Part shown: piece by piece, positions 57,164 to 64,000 of the stretch
How positions within the stretch are numbered: position 1 is the first letter of the stretch
How the letters are laid out: every line of letters begins with the position of its first letter
Assembly (NCBI RefSeq): GCF_009739905.1
Contig: NZ_CP034279.1
Span: 5,456,001 to 5,520,000, forward strand
Origin: Streptomyces ficellus
GTDB taxonomy: Bacteria > Actinomycetota > Actinomycetes > Streptomycetales > Streptomycetaceae
Length of the DNA stretch: 64,000 nucleotides
Direction of reading: 5' to 3'
Position numbers and translations under genes: made by a program
The notes under the pieces: generated by a model
Databases searched by the model: none
The model's input: only the letters and a program-made list of their open reading frames with translations
Told to the model about the DNA's origin: nothing

Positions 57164-58774
57164 TCAACTGCGCCTGAGGAGACGCGAAGCGCCCGCCGCG
57201 ACGGTGGTCGCGAGGATCCAGCCCAGCAGGATCAGCACCGTCGACGCCCACTGCCAGACGCCTTCCACCCGCCAGTACCCGTCCTGGTTGAGGTTGATCA
57301 CCGGCAGGAGGAGGTCCAGCGCGTACAGCGCCGCGTTCCAGTTCGGGTGCTCACCCGGCTTGATCGCCGGCGGGTCGCACCGCGAGAAGGCGAGCGCCCC
57401 GGCGGCCCACAGCACCGCCATCCACAGCGCCGCCCGCCCGGGCCGGTACCCGTAGGCCACCGTCCAGTCCTGGAGGTAGCCCCACATCTTCGCGGCCAGC
57501 GGCAGCGTCTCGCGCCGCCGCCGCTGCTTGGCCAGCAGCACCTCGCGCGCGTCGGCGTCCTCGCCGCAGTTGCGCAGCACCGTCGCCAGCCGCTCGTACG
57601 GCTCCGGGGCGAACTCGGGGGTCGCCGCCGCCACCCACTCCAGGCGGCGGGTGAGCGGGAAGTGCCCGTACGGCACGAGGTTCTCGTACACGAACCCGCC
57701 CATGGCGAGGCCGCCCGGGCCGGGCCAGCTGGTCGACAGGTCGATCAGCGTCACCACCTTCGCGCCGTTCAGCACCACCCGCCCCTCCTCCGGGCGCTCG
57801 CCGTTGAACCGCAGCTCGGGCGTGACGATCCGGCGCAGCGACAGCTCCTCGCGGCGCTCCGACGACAGCAGGAACCGCGCGTGGTGGAAGTCCACCGCGT
57901 CCCCGAACCGGCCGTCGTCCAGCCGTACCCCGCCCCGGCACTCGAACGGCTGCACGCGCGTGCCGCGCATGGGCGTGTTGAAGTTGGCCAGCCCGCCGGG
58001 CGGCGTCGCGCCCGCCGCGTTCCCCGTCCGGTCGCTGACCCACGCGTACGTCATGTACAGCGTCCGCTCCACGGTCAGCTGCGGCGCGTTCAGCGCCCGC
58101 CGGCCCTCCGCGCCGCGCAGCCGGCTGCCGCGCAGGCTCAGCGAGACGCCGACCTTCGCCCCCCGCAGCGAGAACTCGCCGTGCGTCTCGATCAGCTCCG
58201 CCTGGAGGTCCTGCGCCACCGACATCCCGTCCGCGACGATCGCCCGGCCGCGCCGGTCGGGGCCCACGTGGATCTGGCTGATCAGCAGATCGGTGCCGAT
58301 CTGCGCGTCGGTGAGCCGCACCCCGCGGTCCACCCGGCAGCGCGGCAGGTGCAGGTCGCCCTCGGTGTGCAGCCGCGCCGCCTCCAGCCGGGGTATCGCG
58401 CACTTGACCATGCGCAGCGTCGTGAACCGCGACTCCGGCAGCACCACCTCGTTCTCGAACCGGCAGCCGTGCAGCTCCACGTACGGCCCGACCGTGCCAC
58501 CGGCCAGGTCGAGCGTCCCCGTGACGTGCACCCCGCGCAGCTTCAGCGCCGAGACCCGGCCGGCCAGCGCGGGCGGCCCGTCCAGCAGCAGCAGCGCCAC
58601 CTTGTCGGCCCGCACGCTCCGCTCGGGGGGCCACACGCGCGGCGAGAACGGGTCGTCCAGCATCGCGTTCCCGGTGCTCAGGTCATAGGTCGCACCGATC
58701 CGGAACGCCTGCCACATCCCCACCTCGGACGGGGTCAGATCGTCCGGCACATCGTCGTCGTGCGGCTCGGTCAC
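57164..58774 (-). CDS. Membrane protein with beta-helix-like repeats
   Basis: A protein of 536 residues. The first 380 residues contain successive short strands with alternating hydrophobic positions (VELHGCRFENEVVLPESRFTTL, LHLPRCRVDRGVRLTDAQIG, FSLRGAKVGVSLSLRGSRL), which suggest a parallel beta-helix like pentapeptide-repeat or bactofilin-type proteins. The last 110 residues hold two or three membrane helices around the motif LYALDLLLPVINLNQDGYW. Homologues are often labelled oxidoreductase without reason; no cofactor motif is visible. GTG 58774 has GGAGGGGG upstream. It is divergent from hisD. Confidence 0.72.
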   Translation of the reverse strand: MTEPHDDDVPDDLTPSEVGMWQAFRIGATYDLSTGNAMLDDPFSPRVWPPERSVRADKVALLLLDGPPALAGRVSALKLRGVHVTGTLDLAGGTVGPYVELHGCRFENEVVLPESRFTTLRMVKCAIPRLEAARLHTEGDLHLPRCRVDRGVRLTDAQIGTDLLISQIHVGPDRRGRAIVADGMSVAQDLQAELIETHGEFSLRGAKVGVSLSLRGSRLRGAEGRRALNAPQLTVERTLYMTYAWVSDRTGNAAGATPPGGLANFNTPMRGTRVQPFECRGGVRLDDGRFGDAVDFHHARFLLSSERREELSLRRIVTPELRFNGERPEEGRVVLNGAKVVTLIDLSTSWPGPGGLAMGGFVYENLVPYGHFPLTRRLEWVAAATPEFAPEPYERLATVLRNCGEDADAREVLLAKQRRRRETLPLAAKMWGYLQDWTVAYGYRPGRAALWMAVLWAAGALAFSRCDPPAIKPGEHPNWNAALYALDLLLPVINLNQDGYWRVEGVWQWASTVLILLGWILATTVAAGASRLLRRS

Positions 58775-58877
58775 TGCCGCCCCCTCCGTTTCCCCTGATT
58801 CGTACGACTGTTCTTCCCGCTGTGTGACGGACCGAACGCTAACGGTCAGGTGTGACAACAAGACGCCACTGCGGCGT

Positions 58878-58894
58878 GTATCAGCCAGTGATAC
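58878..58894. promoter_or_regulatory. Inverted repeat upstream of hisD
   Basis: GTATCA and TGATAC form a perfect 6-bp inverted repeat with a 5-base spacer, 41 bases before the hisD start and 104 bases before the divergent membrane protein gene. It could be an operator for either gene. No known his regulator site is recognised. Confidence 0.4.
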
Positions 58895-58934
58895 GGGCGC
58901 TCGGCAGCGCGACGCCGTCTGCGAGAATTGACCT

Positions 58935-60257
58935 GTGATCTCTCGAATCGATCTGCGCGGCGACGCCCTCCCGAAGGGCGGCGCGCTGCGCGACCTGCTG
59001 CCCCGTGCCGAGTTCGACGTGGAAGCCGCCCTGGAGAAGGTGCGGCCGATCTGCGAGGCCGTGCACCATCGGGGCGACGCGGCGCTGATCGACTACGCGG
59101 AGAAGTTCGACGGTGTGGTCCTCGACCGGGTGCGCGTTCCGGCCGCCGCGCTCACGCGCGCGCTGGAGGAGCTCGACCCGGCCGTCCGCGCCGCCCTGGA
59201 GGAGTCGATCCGGCGCGCCCGGATCGTCCACCGGGAGCAGCGCCGGCAGCAGCACACCACCCAGGTCGTCCCCGGCGGCACGGTCACCGAGAAGTGGGTC
59301 CCGGTCCAGCGCGTCGGCCTGTACGCGCCCGGCGGGCGCTCGGTCTACCCCTCGTCCGTGATCATGAACGCCGTCCCGGCCCAGGAGGCGGGCGTCGAGT
59401 CGATCGCGCTCGCGTCCCCGCCGCAGAAGGAGCACGGCGGCCTCCCGCACCCCACCATCCTCGCCGCCTGCGCCCTCCTCGGCGTCGACGAGGTGTACGC
59501 GGCCGGAGGCGCCCAGGCGGTCGCCATGTTCGCGTACGGCACCGAGTCCTGCGCCCCCGCCAACATGGTCACCGGCCCCGGCAACATCTGGGTCGCCGCC
59601 GCCAAGCGGTACTTCACCGGCCGGATCGGCATCGACACCGAGGCCGGCCCGACCGAGATCGCCGTCCTCGCCGACGACACCGCCGACCCGGCGCACATCG
59701 CCGCCGACCTGATCAGCCAGGCCGAGCACGACCCGCTCGCCGCCGCCGTCCTGGTCACCGACTCGCCCGACCTCGCCGAGGCCGTCGAGAAGGAGCTGGA
59801 GCCCCAGGTCGCCGCCACCAAGCACGTCGAGGACCGGATCCTGCCCGCCCTGCGCGGCAAGCAGTCCGCGATCGTGCTGGTCGACGGCCTGGACGAGGGC
59901 CTGCGGGTCGTCGACGCGTACGGCGCCGAGCACCTGGAGATCCAGACCGCCGACGCGACCGCCGTCGCCCAGCGCGTCCGCAACGCCGGCGCGATCTTCG
60001 TCGGCCCCTGGGCGCCGGTCTCCCTCGGCGACTACTGCGCCGGCTCCAACCACGTCCTGCCCACCGGCGGCTGCGCCTGCCACTCCTCGGGCCTGTCCGT
60101 GCAGTCCTTCCTGCGCGGCATCCACATCGTCGACTACACGCGCGACGCGCTGGCCGAGGTCGCCCACCACGTGGTGACCCTCGCCGAGGCCGAGGACCTC
60201 CCGGCGCACGGCGCCGCGATCAAGGCCAGGTTCGAGTGGAAGGTGCCGCCCCGGTGA
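58935..60257 (+). CDS. hisD: Histidinol dehydrogenase HisD
   Basis: A protein of 440 residues that oxidises L-histidinol to L-histidine with two NAD+ and Zn2+. Family blocks seen are GLYAPGGRSVYPSSVIMN, GPGNIWVAAAKRYF, IDTEAGPTEIAVLAD and SQAEHDP, the last containing a zinc ligand, then GSNHVLPTGGCACHSSGLSVQSFLR. GTG 58935 has only a weak Shine-Dalgarno. It opens the histidine operon, and its TGA overlaps the hisC GTG. Confidence 0.96.
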   Translation: MISRIDLRGDALPKGGALRDLLPRAEFDVEAALEKVRPICEAVHHRGDAALIDYAEKFDGVVLDRVRVPAAALTRALEELDPAVRAALEESIRRARIVHREQRRQQHTTQVVPGGTVTEKWVPVQRVGLYAPGGRSVYPSSVIMNAVPAQEAGVESIALASPPQKEHGGLPHPTILAACALLGVDEVYAAGGAQAVAMFAYGTESCAPANMVTGPGNIWVAAAKRYFTGRIGIDTEAGPTEIAVLADDTADPAHIAADLISQAEHDPLAAAVLVTDSPDLAEAVEKELEPQVAATKHVEDRILPALRGKQSAIVLVDGLDEGLRVVDAYGAEHLEIQTADATAVAQRVRNAGAIFVGPWAPVSLGDYCAGSNHVLPTGGCACHSSGLSVQSFLRGIHIVDYTRDALAEVAHHVVTLAEAEDLPAHGAAIKARFEWKVPPR

Positions 60258-61372
60258 CCATCGGCATCGACGACCTGCCCATCCGCGACGAGCTGCGCGG
60301 CAAGTCCCCCTACGGCGCGCCGCAGCTCGACGTGCCCGTACGCCTCAACACCAACGAGAACCCGTACCCGCTGCCCGAGCCGCTCGTCGAGCGGATCGCC
60401 GAGCGTGTCCGGGAGGCCGCCCGCGGCCTCAACCGCTACCCCGACCGGGACGCCGTCGAACTCCGCACGGAACTGGCCGCCTACCTCACCCGCACCACCG
60501 GGTACGAGGTCGGCGCCGCCAACGTCTGGGCGGCCAACGGCTCCAACGAGGTCCTCCAGCAGCTGCTCCAGACCTTCGCCGGACCGGGCCGCCTCGCGAT
60601 CGGCTTCGAGCCCTCGTACTCGATGCACGGCCTGATCTCGCGCGGCACCGGCACCGGCTGGATCTCCGGGCCGCGCCACGAGGACTTCACCATCGACGTC
60701 GCCGCCGCCGCGGCCGCCATCGCCGAGCACCGCCCCGACGTCGTCTTCATCACCTCGCCCAACAACCCCACCGGCACCGCCGTCGACGCCGAGACCGTGC
60801 TCGCCCTGTACGAGGCGGCCCAGGCGGCCAAGCCGTCCCTGGTCGTGGTCGACGAGGCGTACGTGGAATTCAGCCACCGCCCGTCGCTGTTGCCCCTCAT
60901 CGAGGGCCGCCCCCACCTGGTGGTCTCCCGGACCATGTCCAAGGCGTTCGGTGCCGCGGGCCTGCGCCTGGGATACCTGGCGGCGCACCCGGCCGTGGTC
61001 GACGCCGTCCAGCTGGTCCGCCTGCCGTACCACCTGTCGGCCGTCACCCAGGCCACCGCGCTCGCGGCCCTGGAGCACACCGATACGCTGCTGGGGTACG
61101 TGGAGCAGCTGAAGACCGAGCGGGACCGGCTGGTCACCGAGCTGCGCGCCCTCGGTTACGAGGTGACCGACTCCGACGCCAACTTCGTACAATTCGGACG
61201 GTTCGACGGTGAGGGCGGTGCCCACGCGGTGTGGCGCGAGATCCTCGACCGGGGCGTACTCGTCCGTGACAACGGCGTACCGGGCCGGCTGCGGGTCACC
61301 GCGGGGACACCCGAAGAGAACGACGCGTTCCTGGATGCGGTTCGCGCACTGAAGAAGGAGCAGAGCTCATGA
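60254..61372 (+). CDS. hisC: Histidinol-phosphate aminotransferase HisC
   Basis: A PLP enzyme of 372 residues, aminotransferase class I/II, that converts imidazole-acetol phosphate to histidinol phosphate. Motifs seen are LNTNENPYPLP, NGSNEVLQQLLQTF, ITSPNNPTGT and VVDEAYVEF. The PLP lysine is in SRTMSKAFGAAGLRLGY. The GTG overlaps hisD as GTGA, and the TGA overlaps hisB as ATGA. Some paralogous HisC proteins use aromatic acceptors, but the operon position supports the histidine role. Confidence 0.96.
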   Translation: MTIGIDDLPIRDELRGKSPYGAPQLDVPVRLNTNENPYPLPEPLVERIAERVREAARGLNRYPDRDAVELRTELAAYLTRTTGYEVGAANVWAANGSNEVLQQLLQTFAGPGRLAIGFEPSYSMHGLISRGTGTGWISGPRHEDFTIDVAAAAAAIAEHRPDVVFITSPNNPTGTAVDAETVLALYEAAQAAKPSLVVVDEAYVEFSHRPSLLPLIEGRPHLVVSRTMSKAFGAAGLRLGYLAAHPAVVDAVQLVRLPYHLSAVTQATALAALEHTDTLLGYVEQLKTERDRLVTELRALGYEVTDSDANFVQFGRFDGEGGAHAVWREILDRGVLVRDNGVPGRLRVTAGTPEENDAFLDAVRALKKEQSS

Positions 61373-61962
61373 GCCGCGTAGGACGGGTCGAGCGCACCAC
61401 CAAGGAGACGTCCGTCGTCGTCGAGATAGACCTCGACGGCACCGGAAAGGTCGACGTGTCGACCGGCGTCGGCTTCTACGACCACATGCTCGACCAGCTC
61501 GGCCGCCACGGGCTGTTCGACCTCACGGTCAAGACCGACGGCGACCTGCACATCGACTCGCACCACACCATCGAGGACACCGCCCTCGCGCTCGGCGCCG
61601 CCTTCAAGCAGGCCCTCGGCGACAAGGTGGGCATCTACCGGTTCGGCAACTGCACCGTGCCGCTGGACGAGTCCCTCGCCCAGGTCACCGTCGACCTCTC
61701 CGGCCGCCCCTACCTGGTGCACACCGAGCCCGAGAACATGGCACCCATGATCGGCGCCTACGACACGACGATGACCCGGCACATCCTGGAGTCCTTCGTC
61801 GCCCAGGCCCAGATCGCGCTGCACGTCCACGTCCCGTACGGGCGCAACGCGCACCACATCGTGGAGTGCCAGTTCAAGGCCCTCGCCCGCGCCCTGCGGT
61901 ACGCCTCCGAGCGCGACCCGCGCGCCGCCGGGATCCTGCCCTCCACGAAGGGCGCGCTGTGA
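61369..61962 (+). CDS. hisB: Imidazoleglycerol-phosphate dehydratase HisB
   Basis: A monofunctional dehydratase of 197 residues (no phosphatase domain), Mn-dependent. Both metal-binding His clusters are visible: GFYDHMLDQLGRHG with DSHHTIEDTA, and GRNAHHIVECQFKALARAL. The C-terminal PSTKGAL is a conserved ending. ATG 61369 overlaps hisC. A small membrane ORF follows after 34 bases, before hisH. Confidence 0.97.
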   Translation: MSRVGRVERTTKETSVVVEIDLDGTGKVDVSTGVGFYDHMLDQLGRHGLFDLTVKTDGDLHIDSHHTIEDTALALGAAFKQALGDKVGIYRFGNCTVPLDESLAQVTVDLSGRPYLVHTEPENMAPMIGAYDTTMTRHILESFVAQAQIALHVHVPYGRNAHHIVECQFKALARALRYASERDPRAAGILPSTKGAL

Positions 61963-61996
61963 GCGAGCCGGCCTCGGGGCAGAACGGACAAGCACT

Positions 61997-62164
61997 GTGA
62001 CCGGTCTTTCGACCATCCTGATCGTCGTCGGCCTCTTCCTGGCGGGAGGCGTGTACTCCTTCAGCAAGCAGGGGATGCCCAAGGGCGTCATCGTCCTGCT
62101 GACCATCGCCTCGGTGATGTGCCTGCTGGCCGGCGTCCTGCGGCTCCAGGGAATCTGGGAGTGA
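61997..62164 (+). CDS. Small two-helix membrane protein inside the his operon
   Basis: A protein of 55 residues encoded between hisB and hisH. The sequence begins VTGLSTILIVVGLFLAGGVY and has a second hydrophobic segment (GVIVLLTIASVMCLLAGVL), separated by a short SFSKQGMPKG loop. Codon use matches its neighbours. The TGA overlaps a GTG in the hisH frame as GTGA. A gene at this position is seen in other Streptomyces his operons, without a known function. It is not a histidine enzyme; a co-transcribed membrane role is all that can be said. Confidence 0.75.
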   Translation: MTGLSTILIVVGLFLAGGVYSFSKQGMPKGVIVLLTIASVMCLLAGVLRLQGIWE

Positions 62165-62169
62165 GCGGC

Positions 62170-62814
62170 ATGAGCACTGCGAAGCGCAAGGTCGTGGTCC
62201 TCGACTACGGGTTCGGCAACGTCCGCTCCGCCGAGCGGGCCCTCGCCCACGTCGGCGCCGACGTCGAGATCACCCGCGACTACGACAGGGCGATGAACGC
62301 CGACGGCCTCCTCGTCCCCGGCGTCGGCGCCTTCTCCGCCTGCATGGCCGGCCTCAAGGAGGCCCGCGGCGACTGGATCGTGGAGCGCAGGCTCGCCGGG
62401 GGCCGCCCCGTCATGGGCATCTGCGTCGGCATGCAGATCCTCTTCGAGCGCGGCGTCGAGCACGGGGTGGAGACCGAGGGCCTGGACGAGTGGCCCGGCA
62501 CCGTCGGCCCCCTCAAGGCGCCGGTCGTCCCCCACATGGGCTGGAACACCGTCGAGGCCCCCGAGGACAGCGAACTGTTCGCCGGACTCGACGCCGACGC
62601 CCGGTTCTACTTCGTGCACTCCTACGCCGTGCACGACTGGAGCCTGGAGATCACCAACCCCGCCATGCGGGCGCCCAGGGTCACCCATGCCACCCACGGC
62701 GAGCGGTTCGTGGCGGCCGTGGAGAACGGCGCCCTGTGGGCGACCCAGTTCCACCCCGAGAAGTCCGGCGACGCCGGCGCCCAGCTGCTGACCAACTGGC
62801 TCCACACCTTCTGA
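62170..62814 (+). CDS. hisH: Imidazole glycerol phosphate synthase subunit HisH
   Basis: A glutamine amidotransferase subunit of 214 residues that feeds ammonia to HisF. The class I triad is visible: nucleophile Cys in GICVGMQILFE, and His-Glu in TQFHPEKSG. The N-terminus KVVVLDYGFGNVRSAERAL is family-typical. ATG 62170 is preceded by GGAGTGA. A GTG at 62161 that overlaps the small membrane ORF is a possible alternative start adding three residues. Confidence 0.95.
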   Translation: MSTAKRKVVVLDYGFGNVRSAERALAHVGADVEITRDYDRAMNADGLLVPGVGAFSACMAGLKEARGDWIVERRLAGGRPVMGICVGMQILFERGVEHGVETEGLDEWPGTVGPLKAPVVPHMGWNTVEAPEDSELFAGLDADARFYFVHSYAVHDWSLEITNPAMRAPRVTHATHGERFVAAVENGALWATQFHPEKSGDAGAQLLTNWLHTF

Positions 62815-62851
62815 CCGACCTTCCCTCTCGAGAAATCCGGGACCCGCTGAG

Positions 62852-63577
62852 ATGAGCACGCTCGAACTCCTCCCCGCCGTCGACGTCCGGGACGGCCAGG
62901 CCGTCCGGCTCGTCCACGGCGAGTCCGGCACGGAGACCTCCTACGGCTCCCCGCTGGAGGCGGCCCTCGCCTGGCAGCGCGCGGGCGCCGAGTGGCTCCA
63001 TCTCGTCGACCTCGACGCCGCGTTCGGCACCGGTGACAACCGGGAGCTGATCGCCGAGGTCGCGAAGGCCATGGACATCAAGGTGGAACTGTCCGGCGGC
63101 ATCCGCGACGACGCCTCGCTCGCCGCCGCGCTCGCCACCGGCTGCACCCGCGTCAACCTGGGCACGGCCGCCCTGGAGACCCCCGAGTGGGTCGCCAAGG
63201 TCATCGCCGAGCACGGCGACCAGATCGCGGTCGGCCTCGACGTACGCGGCACGACGCTGCGCGGCCGGGGCTGGACCCGCGACGGCGGCGACCTCTACGA
63301 GACGCTGGCCCGCCTCGACTCCGAGGGCTGCGCCCGCTACGTCGTCACCGACATCGCCAAGGACGGCACCCTCCAGGGCCCCAACCTGGAGCTGCTGCGG
63401 AACGTCTGCGCGGCCACCGACAAGCCGGTCGTCGCCTCCGGCGGCGTCTCCTCGCTGGACGACCTGCGCGCCCTGTCGGAGCTCGTCCCGCTCGGCGTCG
63501 AGGGCGCGATCGTCGGCAAGGCGCTGTACGCCAAGGCGTTCACCCTGGAGGAAGCGCTCGCGGCGGTGGCCGGATGA
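62852..63577 (+). CDS. priA: Phosphoribosyl isomerase PriA (HisA/TrpF)
   Basis: A (beta/alpha)8-barrel of 241 residues. It starts LELLPAVDVRDGQAVRLVHGE, with the first catalytic Asp in AVDVRDG and the second in VTDIAKDGTLQGPN. In Streptomyces this enzyme isomerises both ProFAR for histidine and phosphoribosyl anthranilate for tryptophan, because a separate trpF is missing; that dual role is inferred from the genus. The family-specific GLDVRGTTLRGRGWTRDGGDLYE loop is present. ATG 62852; the stop overlaps the next ATG as ATGA. Confidence 0.94.
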   Translation: MSTLELLPAVDVRDGQAVRLVHGESGTETSYGSPLEAALAWQRAGAEWLHLVDLDAAFGTGDNRELIAEVAKAMDIKVELSGGIRDDASLAAALATGCTRVNLGTAALETPEWVAKVIAEHGDQIAVGLDVRGTTLRGRGWTRDGGDLYETLARLDSEGCARYVVTDIAKDGTLQGPNLELLRNVCAATDKPVVASGGVSSLDDLRALSELVPLGVEGAIVGKALYAKAFTLEEALAAVAG

Positions 63578-63990
63578 CCGGCTCCGTACGCCGTGTGGTG
63601 ACCGGCGCGCCGTGGGAGGAGCAGTTCGGCTACTCCCGGGCCGTCGAACTGCCGAACGGCCTGGTCCTGGTCTCCGGCTGCACCTCCATCGTCGACGGCC
63701 AGATCGCCGGCGGCGGCCCCTACGAGCAGGCCGTCAACGCCTTCAACGTGGCCATCGGCGCGCTCGGGCAGCTCGGGCTCGGCACGGGCGACGTGGTCCG
63801 CACACGCATGTACCTCACCCACGCCCGGGACGTCGAGGAGGTCGGCCGCGCCCACAAGGAGCTGTTCGACGCCGTCCGCCCCGCCGCGTCGATGATCATC
63901 GTCCAGGGCTTCGTCGACCCGAGCCTGGTCGTCGAGGTCGAGGTCGAGGCGTACCGAGCACCGGCTGAGCGAGGAGCGCAGCAGTCATGA
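63574..63990 (+). CDS. RidA/YjgF-family deaminase-like protein
   Basis: A protein of 138 residues of the RidA fold. It shows FGYSRAVELPNGLVLVSGCTS, EQAVNAFNVAIGALGQLG, VRTRMYLTHARDVEEVGRAH and the C-terminal VEVEVEAYR. RidA proteins hydrolyse reactive enamines and imines released by PLP enzymes, but the conserved Arg of true RidA should be checked, as several subgroups lack activity. ATG 63574 overlaps priA, and the stop overlaps hisF (ATGA), so it is locked into the his operon. Confidence 0.88.
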   Translation: MTGSVRRVVTGAPWEEQFGYSRAVELPNGLVLVSGCTSIVDGQIAGGGPYEQAVNAFNVAIGALGQLGLGTGDVVRTRMYLTHARDVEEVGRAHKELFDAVRPAASMIIVQGFVDPSLVVEVEVEAYRAPAERGAQQS

Positions 63991-64000
63991 CCCTCGCGGT
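63987..64000 (+). CDS. hisF: Imidazole glycerol phosphate synthase HisF, start only
   Basis: Only the first codons (MTLAV) lie in the window. The ATG overlaps the RidA stop. The position after hisH-priA-ridA and the start MTLAV fit the cyclase subunit HisF, the partner of HisH. The call is by context. Confidence 0.7.

Overview
The window is very GC-rich with strong third-position GC, dense gene packing, frequent GTG starts and 4-base ATGA/GTGA overlaps. Gene content and order (a dcw cluster without mraZ, murC or ftsA; sepF-ylmG-divIVA; a ddbA-like histone/DksA fusion; hisDCB-orf-hisH-priA-ridA-hisF) indicate a Streptomyces chromosome, in the conserved core rather than an arm. I see no phage, insertion sequence, tRNA, rRNA, CRISPR array or secondary-metabolite cluster.

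Layout. 1-4203: start of an FAD oxidoreductase gene, then a leftward operon of a degenerate ABC ATPase, a YhgE/Pip-type membrane protein and a TetR regulator, with a perfect TetR-like palindrome at the promoter. 4358-6331: HEPN-domain protein, methyltransferase and DUF3040 membrane protein. 6581-11582: leftward moxR-DUF58-TgpA operon. 11792-12334: beta-carbonic anhydrase. 12713-30461: rightward division and cell-wall block rsmH-(40-aa orf)-ftsL-ftsI-murE-murF-mraY-murD-ftsW-murG-ftsQ-ftsZ-pgeF-yggS-sepF-ylmG-divIVA, ended by a strong hairpin. 30934-34065: ileS, leftward, preceded by a T-box leader. 34655-39892: ddbA-like gene, lspA, rluD-like, GNAT and Na+/H+ antiporter. 39924-46569: MscS, dienelactone hydrolase-like, PhoD phosphatase, DsbA-like protein, membrane protein and DUF2252. 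46748-50287: dnaE. 50391-55240: small basic protein, NYN protein, ABC exporter pair, DUF2567 and YbaK. 55257-58774: LON-domain protein, helical-repeat protein and a beta-helix-like membrane protein. 58935-64000: histidine operon, cut inside hisF.

Function. The central block makes peptidoglycan precursors (murE, murF, mraY, murD, murG), polymerises and cross-links septal wall (ftsW, ftsI), and builds the Z-ring and its regulators (ftsZ, ftsQ, ftsL, sepF). divIVA drives polar growth. Control elements are concentrated around ftsZ (candidate promoter, hairpin, WhiA-like motifs) and ileS (T-box). The last block makes histidine; its hisA-type gene is expected to be the bifunctional PriA of actinobacteria.

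No wholly new multi-gene system is evident. Items most worth a second look: IleRS with a GxHH signature in place of HxGH, the 40-codon ORF that exactly fills the rsmH-ftsL gap, the small membrane ORF inside the his operon, the degenerate ABC ATPase paired with a Pip protein, and the repeat-expanded ddbA-like gene.
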